9,680 nt of DNA from Hadesarchaea archaeon (GTDB lineage Archaea > Hadarchaeota > Hadarchaeia > Hadarchaeales > Hadarchaeaceae). Shown one piece after another: positions 5,316-9,680 of this stretch (its first letter is position 1; every line of letters starts with the position of its first letter). The notes under the pieces are model-generated. The model did not search any database. It had not been told where the DNA came from and worked only from the letters and a program-made list of their open reading frames with translations. Made by a program: the position numbers and the translations under genes. The stretch is from contig QMWE01000027.1 in NCBI GenBank assembly GCA_003661465.1, positions 1 through 9,680 of the forward strand. Direction: 5' to 3'.

Positions 5316-7286
5316 TTACCAAACACAATAGACGTAACTATCGAAACTTCCGAAAAATACCCTACCATACGCAACAGAGATGGATTTTATGTGACCCCAC
5401 TCTGAGGGTGTCTCATATTTCCACACCACATCCCCAGTATCAGCATCATAGCAATAGACCTCTCCGTACGCTCCAACATACACCTTATCGTTTGCCACGG
5501 CGGGAGAACCCGATGTCAGGCTTCCGGCGCTCTTCTTCCAAATAAGTCCACCCGTGCTGCTGTCCAAACAATAGACATTTCCATCCCACGAAGTCACGTA
5601 CACCCTGCCACCCGCAACTGCTGGAGATGAATCCACCCGGTCCCCTGTTGAGTAGCTCCAAAGGTAGCTCCCGGTAACGGCGTCCAGACAATAAACTTTG
5701 TTCTCACCGGAGCCCACGTATACTTTATCCCCCACGACTGCCGGAGCGGAAAGGCTCCAGCCTACCCCGTAGGTCCAGAGAGAAGCACCGGTGTTGGCAT
5801 CGACACAATATAGTTTAGGATCAAGTTCAACGTTCATCACGACATACACCCTATCACCCACCGCCGCCGGCGAAGACAGTACTTCGCCGTCAAGCTTCCA
5901 GATGAGATCACCTGTGTCAGCGTCGAGACAGTAAAGAGCCCCAAGAGATCCTGTAGTTCCCACATAAACTTTGCCGTTTATCACGGCTGGAGATGCATAG
6001 CCTGGACCAGTACCGGTAGGATACTTCCAGATAAAGTCACCGTTCTCCTTGTCGAGACAGTACACATAACTTTCTGCCTGGAAGTACACTTTTCCGTCCT
6101 CAACCGTCGGAGTTGTAGTTGTGCTACCGACCACATACTTCCAAACCAAAGCTCCAGTGTCGACATTCAGGCAGTACACGCCGGGGTTCCGTCCTCCCGT
6201 GTAAACCGTGCTCGTCCCAACATACACCTTTCCGTCCGCGACCACCGGCGCTGTGGCTCCAAGATGCTGCCCGAGTTTATAACTCCAAAGCAGGTTGTTA
6301 TCGGATGGACCAGCTCTCATCGTGTACCCCGTGCGAGCAAAGTCGTGAGCAAGCGTCGGCCAGTCATCTTCCGAGTCATATATCACCACTCTGCAAGAAC
6401 ACGTGTCTACTGTTTCATCTTCCCCTGTTCCTTTGATAACGAGATCGTAGATCCCCGGGCTCGCATGCTCACCAACCTGAATCGTCATGCTCGAAACAAA
6501 CGTTGGTACGCTGTCGTTCGGACTAAACGTGACATTCACTTCGGGCGGCACCCCCTCGGCAGTTAATGTGACTTTCTTGTCGTAGTTTCCAACGACTAAC
6601 ACGGTGGCGGTATCCGAACTCCCGACCCGCACAGTGTTCACGTGGGGGCTAATCGAAACAGAAAATCCCGGTTTTCCCACCCATCTCACATAGTCTATGT
6701 AAAATGTCTTGTTCCCCCCCGCAATGGTAACTGCAAAAGGGCTGAACACTTTGGTGAAATCGGCGCCCGAGAAAGCACTTTTAGGAATCTCTATTTCCTG
6801 CCAAGTATTGGTTCCATCCCATCCGTAGTTGCTGATATACACATACTTCTTTGGACCGTTCCTATCGATCATCTGAATTTCTATTTTCAAATTTTTTGGT
6901 GTTTTCACCCAAAATTTGAGGTTCTCGCACTTGGACAGGTCAACCGTGTGATCAGAGGGATAAATGAGAAAGATTCCCCATCCGGCATAATTGTTGGAGG
7001 ACCCACCGCTTGTCGTCTTGAAGCAAAATTCCCCTTCTGGAGCGCTTTCGCCCTCATAAGTCCCGTCAAAACTCCCTGGGGGATATCCCCACTCACTACC
7101 ATCCCAAGTCCAGATTTCGGAACCTGAAGGCATTCCTGCATCGCTGTACACCACATAGTCCCCAATTTTGATGGGTGGCAGCACATTTACGTTGAGAGTT
7201 CCCCTCCCAAGAAGAACGGATGCGGCTGCCGCTCCAACCGTGGTGAATATAAGTCCTACTGCCAACAAACGAATTAATTTATTCAC
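5316..7286 (-). CDS. Exported protein: carbohydrate-binding-like and Ig-like modules plus a PQQ-type beta-propeller
   Basis: A 656-residue protein. Residues 4-26 are a hydrophobic signal peptide or anchor. Residues about 40-202 look like a jelly-roll carbohydrate-binding module (aromatic-rich, ending FYIDYVRW). Residues about 206-303 look like an Ig/NEW3-type domain. Residues 306-656 are a PQQ-like propeller with seven copies of the pattern YCLD..TG.LIWKY (near 371, 409, 452, 493, 532, 572, 611). An extra NNLLWSY strand at 330 and a terminal YVYCVW would close an eighth blade. A Cys follows Tyr in each of these strands. No catalytic residues are recognised, so an adhesive, scaffolding or binding role at the surface is inferred. 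I chose GTG 7286 because AGGGGGTG (7300-7293) lies 6 bases before it; GTG 7295 is in frame but is part of that site. It is divergent from the other propeller gene. Confidence 0.82.
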   Translation of the reverse strand: MNKLIRLLAVGLIFTTVGAAAASVLLGRGTLNVNVLPPIKIGDYVVYSDAGMPSGSEIWTWDGSEWGYPPGSFDGTYEGESAPEGEFCFKTTSGGSSNNYAGWGIFLIYPSDHTVDLSKCENLKFWVKTPKNLKIEIQMIDRNGPKKYVYISNYGWDGTNTWQEIEIPKSAFSGADFTKVFSPFAVTIAGGNKTFYIDYVRWVGKPGFSVSISPHVNTVRVGSSDTATVLVVGNYDKKVTLTAEGVPPEVNVTFSPNDSVPTFVSSMTIQVGEHASPGIYDLVIKGTGEDETVDTCSCRVVIYDSEDDWPTLAHDFARTGYTMRAGPSDNNLLWSYKLGQHLGATAPVVADGKVYVGTSTVYTGGRNPGVYCLNVDTGALVWKYVVGSTTTTPTVEDGKVYFQAESYVYCLDKENGDFIWKYPTGTGPGYASPAVINGKVYVGTTGSLGALYCLDADTGDLIWKLDGEVLSSPAAVGDRVYVVMNVELDPKLYCVDANTGASLWTYGVGWSLSAPAVVGDKVYVGSGENKVYCLDAVTGSYLWSYSTGDRVDSSPAVAGGRVYVTSWDGNVYCLDSSTGGLIWKKSAGSLTSGSPAVANDKVYVGAYGEVYCYDADTGDVVWKYETPSEWGHIKSISVAYGRVFFGSFDSYVYCVW

Positions 7287-7292
7287 CGATAG

Positions 7293-7300
7293 CACCCCCT
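7293..7300 (-). promoter_or_regulatory. Ribosome binding site favouring the GTG 7286 start
   Basis: AGGGGGTG on the minus strand, 6 bases before GTG 7286. The upstream in-frame GTG (7295-7293) is the 3' end of this motif, so using it would leave no ribosome site. The resulting N-terminus MNKLIRLLAVG also matches a signal peptide better and parallels the MNKRALA start of the divergent gene. Confidence 0.55.
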
Positions 7301-7363
7301 TCCGGAGCTCCCAAAAGAGTTTTGACTGCCAGTCTCATATTTCCCCCTTCTCGGTACCACGCC

Positions 7364-7380
7364 CATATAAATTATTTATC
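7364..7380 (-). promoter_or_regulatory. TATA-type promoter of the minus-strand propeller gene
   Basis: On the minus strand GATAAATAATTTATATG is an AT-rich island with a good TATA core ATTTATATGG (7373-7364). A start of transcription about 25 bases on, near 7341, would leave a leader of about 55 bases containing the ribosome site at 7300-7293. The same AT island read on the plus strand (CATATAAATTATTTATC) is also TATA-like. Confidence 0.5.
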
Positions 7381-7400
7381 CATATCAATAAAACATTATC

Positions 7401-7640
7401 TCGAGGAGGTCAGACCATCCCCATTGAGCCCTCGTGAGAACACTTCATCTTTCACCTTTTCCCATCCCATTTACCATGGCTGGCCCCAGTTGAGTCCCCA
7501 CTCGACACGTGGCCCGAAACTCGTTTGGCCTTCGCCACCAAAAACTGGTTTCGACGAGTATCTTTTTTTGGAGGGGAGGCACCGAAAATATTCGGCTCGC
7601 TTCCATCTCCACTCTTTCGGAGGGGATCTTCCCCTCCACA
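7401..7640. other. Non-coding divergent intergenic stretch of unknown role
   Basis: About 240 bases between the two promoters contain no convincing gene: short open frames on both strands have no ribosome sites and no recognisable domains. What is visible is a T-run of seven at 7563-7569, two copies of GGAGGGG (7570-7576 and 7619-7625) and one CCCCTCC that can pair with either, and ACTCGT/ACGAGT arms at 7519-7524 and 7554-7559. It may be a regulatory region or hold a small RNA; nothing decides between these. Confidence 0.4.
7619..7637. repeat. Perfect GC-rich inverted repeat upstream of the plus-strand propeller gene
   Basis: GGAGGGG (7619-7625) and CCCCTCC (7631-7637) are perfect complements around the 5-base spacer ATCTT. 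It ends about 20 bases before the TATA-like box of the plus-strand gene. No U-run follows on either strand, so it is more like an operator or RNA hairpin than a terminator. Confidence 0.5.
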
Positions 7641-7657
7641 AAAGATAAAGATCACAA

Positions 7658-7670
7658 CCATATTTTTATT
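7658..7670 (+). promoter_or_regulatory. TATA-like promoter of the plus-strand propeller gene
   Basis: CCATATTTTTATT, centred near 7664, is the best TATA-like element before the gene. A transcription start about 26 bases downstream, near 7690, would exclude the in-frame GTG at 7680 from the mRNA and leave a short leader carrying GGTGG before TTG 7704. A second AT-rich run (AAAGATAAAGAT, 7641-7652) is an alternative that would allow the GTG. Confidence 0.4.
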
Positions 7671-7703
7671 GAAAGGGGTGTGAAAAAAGAAATAGGTGGA
7701 GAT

Positions 7704-9680
7704 TTGAACAAGCGAGCATTGGCCCTTTCGTTTGCGGTCATGGGTCTGCTCGTATGGGCAACTCCGGTAGACGCCAGTATCGGAGTATCCGTGGAATGCG
7801 CGGAAAACTTCCATACTATCGTTTCCCCATTCGAACCGAACTTCAAATATATTCTAACGATCACCAACACCGGGGACGCACCTGACACATTTTTCATCGC
7901 CGTAGAGGGGGAATCCGCCCCAGAAGGATGGCTCGTGCTCGGGGCTGGGGGATTCATCAAACTGAATCCTGGAGAGGTGGGATACCACGCCGTAGTGGTA
8001 GAGCCCACCGGGACCGGATCGGACAACCGACTTATGCTCTCCTTCACCGTGGGTTCCACGAGTGATCCAAACACAACCGCAGAAATCGACATCACGACCG
8101 AGGTGAAAACACTGGGGGACTTTTACTCCCTTCCCAGAGGGTCTACCGTGCGTGGCGTGGTGTACGACAACCTCACCAAACAGCCTATTCCCAACGCAGA
8201 AGTCAGACTGTACCTCTGGAATACGAATTGGTGGGATCAGGCGACCACCGGGGTAGACGGAGGATACGAGATACCAACTCTGTCTCATGAATATCTCCTC
8301 GAAATCTGGGAAAACTACAGAACAAGAAGCCCCCCTTCATTGTACATGGAGGTTCACGCAGAGGGTTACCGGAGTTATTACGAAAACGAGATCGAGCCGC
8401 CAGAGGATGGTATCCTGACGAGAGATATTTATCTGGAAAGGAAGGATCGAACTGCCAGCTATCAACTGTCCTGGAAAAACTCGCTGGGATTCGGTGTATG
8501 GAAGGCCCCAACCTCGGAGAACTGGGATTACATTGCCGCGTCAACCGGGGAACACGACCCTCCCGCCCCAAACGAGGTGGTGACCTACGGTGCCTATCTC
8601 TACGACGGAAACGGGACCAAACTCTGGGACAAAGAGACCACCGCGCAGGTATGGGGAATAGACATCTCGAAGGATGGGAGATATGTGGCCGCCGGAAGTA
8701 GCAATCCCGACGACAAACTGTACCTCTACGATCGGATCACGGGTTCTCTCATGACGCACGAAGCTGGAGGAGAGGTTAGAGAAGTGGAATTCTCCCACAA
8801 CGGAAGATATCTGGCCGCCGGGCCTGTTGAGGGTGGGGGAGCCGGAAGCGTCGGGCTCTTCGATGTAGATACTGGAGAGCTCCTCTGGCAGTACGACACG
8901 GGAGATTGGGCAAGGGAGATAACCTTCAGTCCGGACGATGCATACCTGGCTGTGGGAAATTCCAGCGATTACCTGTACGTGCTCAACGCAGAGGATGGAT
9001 CGCTCATGTGGAGAAGGTTCCACGGGGGGTATGTGCCGTTCGTTCTCGATATCTCTCAAGACGGCTCCCGGATAGTGACCGCTGGAAAGAGCCACGAGGT
9101 TCGCATGTTCGATGGAGATGGAAACCTGTTGTGGAGCTTCCCCACAGAACAGGTCGTGACGGACGGCAAGATGAGCGCCGATGGGTCCCTAGTAGTAGCC
9201 GGAACCGTATGGGGCGGGATATACTGTCTGGACGGTGAGGGAAACCTTCTCTGGAGGAGGGTGAGACCCGTGGGGCACAACGCAGTTTACATCACCAAAA
9301 ATGGGAAATACATAGCGCTGGGAGGACCGGGAATCATGCTTCTCGACAACACCGGATCAACCCTCTGGGAGGAGGAGGGAGGATGGGTTCAATGGGTGAG
9401 GGTCTCCGAGGATGGAAGTAAGATCCTAGCCGGATACGGTGAGCCTGACGAAATCAGGCTCTACACCGGCGAGATCGAAAAAGACACGGACGGCGATGGT
9501 ATGCCCGACAGCTGGGAGGATACGTACGGGCTGGATCCAAACGATCCCACCGACGCAGAGGCCGACGAGGACGGAGACGGTTACACAAACCTCCAGGAGT
9601 ACCAAGCCGGGACGAATCCCCTATCGGCCTCGAGCCATCCACCCGAAACCCCCTCGCAGCCCGAGAACTTCTGGCCCGAA
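7704..9680 (+). CDS. Exported multidomain protein: Ig-like, carboxypeptidase-regulatory-like, WD40/PQQ-like propeller and calcium-binding repeats (3' end outside window)
   Basis: Open without a stop to the window edge, 659 residues. Residues 1-25 are a signal peptide (MNKR, hydrophobic core, probable cleavage near VDAS). Residues about 27-135 look Ig/NEW3-like (ITNTGDAPDTF). Residues about 146-245 look like a carboxypeptidase regulatory domain (VRGVVYDNLTKQPIPNAEV, then EGYRSYY). Residues about 255-590 form a propeller of about seven blades, with WD40-like motifs such as ISKDGRYVAAG, FSHNGRYLAAG and FSPDDAYLAVG and outer strands such as GELLWQY and GNLLWSF. Residues 593-640 carry two acidic loops, DTDGDGMPDSW and DEDGDGYTNLQEY, typical of thrombospondin-3/EF-hand-like calcium repeats. 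A Pro-rich linker then begins (PPETPSQPENFWP). The rare TTG start was chosen for the signal peptide and GGTGG (7695-7699); GTG 7680 is in frame. A surface role is inferred; no enzyme site is seen. Confidence 0.8.
   Translation, partial: MNKRALALSFAVMGLLVWATPVDASIGVSVECAENFHTIVSPFEPNFKYILTITNTGDAPDTFFIAVEGESAPEGWLVLGAGGFIKLNPGEVGYHAVVVEPTGTGSDNRLMLSFTVGSTSDPNTTAEIDITTEVKTLGDFYSLPRGSTVRGVVYDNLTKQPIPNAEVRLYLWNTNWWDQATTGVDGGYEIPTLSHEYLLEIWENYRTRSPPSLYMEVHAEGYRSYYENEIEPPEDGILTRDIYLERKDRTASYQLSWKNSLGFGVWKAPTSENWDYIAASTGEHDPPAPNEVVTYGAYLYDGNGTKLWDKETTAQVWGIDISKDGRYVAAGSSNPDDKLYLYDRITGSLMTHEAGGEVREVEFSHNGRYLAAGPVEGGGAGSVGLFDVDTGELLWQYDTGDWAREITFSPDDAYLAVGNSSDYLYVLNAEDGSLMWRRFHGGYVPFVLDISQDGSRIVTAGKSHEVRMFDGDGNLLWSFPTEQVVTDGKMSADGSLVVAGTVWGGIYCLDGEGNLLWRRVRPVGHNAVYITKNGKYIALGGPGIMLLDNTGSTLWEEEGGWVQWVRVSEDGSKILAGYGEPDEIRLYTGEIEKDTDGDGMPDSWEDTYGLDPNDPTDAEADEDGDGYTNLQEYQAGTNPLSASSHPPETPSQPENFWPE

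Noticed and set aside
4887..5405. A 172-codon open frame on the plus strand.
   Set aside because: It runs antisense through the end of the propeller gene and the structured segment, has no ribosome site and shows no recognisable domain. A GC-rich antisense shadow is the simplest explanation.
7403..7412. A second right-end-like motif GAGGAGGTCA on the plus strand.
   Set aside because: No GC-rich hairpin precedes it and the upstream sequence is the AT-rich promoter, so it lacks the IS200/IS605 right-end context.
7405..7450. A box C/D guide RNA on the minus strand, from an AAGATGA-like C box and a TCTGACC D box.
   Set aside because: The C box has a mismatch, the internal D' and C' boxes are not convincing, and the span is shorter than usual for archaeal C/D RNAs.
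7322..7648. A 108-codon plus-strand open frame, and 64- and 120-codon minus-strand frames, in the divergent intergenic region.
   Set aside because: They cover the promoters of the flanking genes, have no ribosome sites and have low-complexity Pro/Ser-rich or Arg-rich translations without domain features.

Overview
This window looks archaeal, probably from an anaerobic euryarchaeote-like lineage. I cannot fix the genus from sequence alone. The evidence is a methionine synthase split into two genes, an archaeal-type 6-hydroxymethyl-dihydropterin pyrophosphokinase (MptE), a stand-alone JAMM/MPN protease-like protein, a pseudomurein-binding-repeat-like segment fused to a transglutaminase domain, BRE/TATA-like promoters instead of -35/-10 boxes, and GGTG-type ribosome binding sites.

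Layout. (1) Positions 4845 down to 1, minus strand: a compact five-gene operon. The order of transcription is MetE N-half-like protein (4845-3862), zinc-site MetE catalytic half (3865-2840), membrane-anchored transglutaminase-like protein (2843-1035), JAMM/MPN protein (1048-650) and mptE (640 to the left edge, 3' end missing). Neighbouring genes overlap by 4-14 bases or lie 9 bases apart, so translational coupling is likely. A probable leaderless promoter precedes the first gene. (2) Positions 4846-5315: a non-coding stretch. It holds the end of the upstream propeller gene's transcript and a GC-rich, hairpin-dense segment. That segment resembles the 3' end of an IS200/IS605 tnpB element, including its omega-RNA-like tail, with no intact tnpB. 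(3) Positions 7286-5316, minus strand: a secreted or anchored protein with a carbohydrate-binding-like module, an Ig-like module and an apparently eight-bladed PQQ-type propeller. (4) Positions 7287-7703: a divergent intergenic region with promoters for both flanking genes and an unexplained GC-rich hairpin. (5) Positions 7704-9680, plus strand: a second large secreted propeller protein with Ig-like, carboxypeptidase-regulatory-like, WD40/PQQ-like and calcium-binding modules, cut by the right edge.

How they fit together. The operon joins the last step of methionine synthesis to a pterin cofactor biosynthesis enzyme. This suggests, but does not prove, that the methyl donor is a methylated tetrahydromethanopterin-type pterin. 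The transglutaminase-like gene and the two divergent propeller genes all encode proteins predicted to act outside the cell, which points to a cell-surface locus next to the metabolic operon. The most unusual element is the tnpB-like, omega-RNA-like remnant placed directly upstream of the methionine operon promoter.
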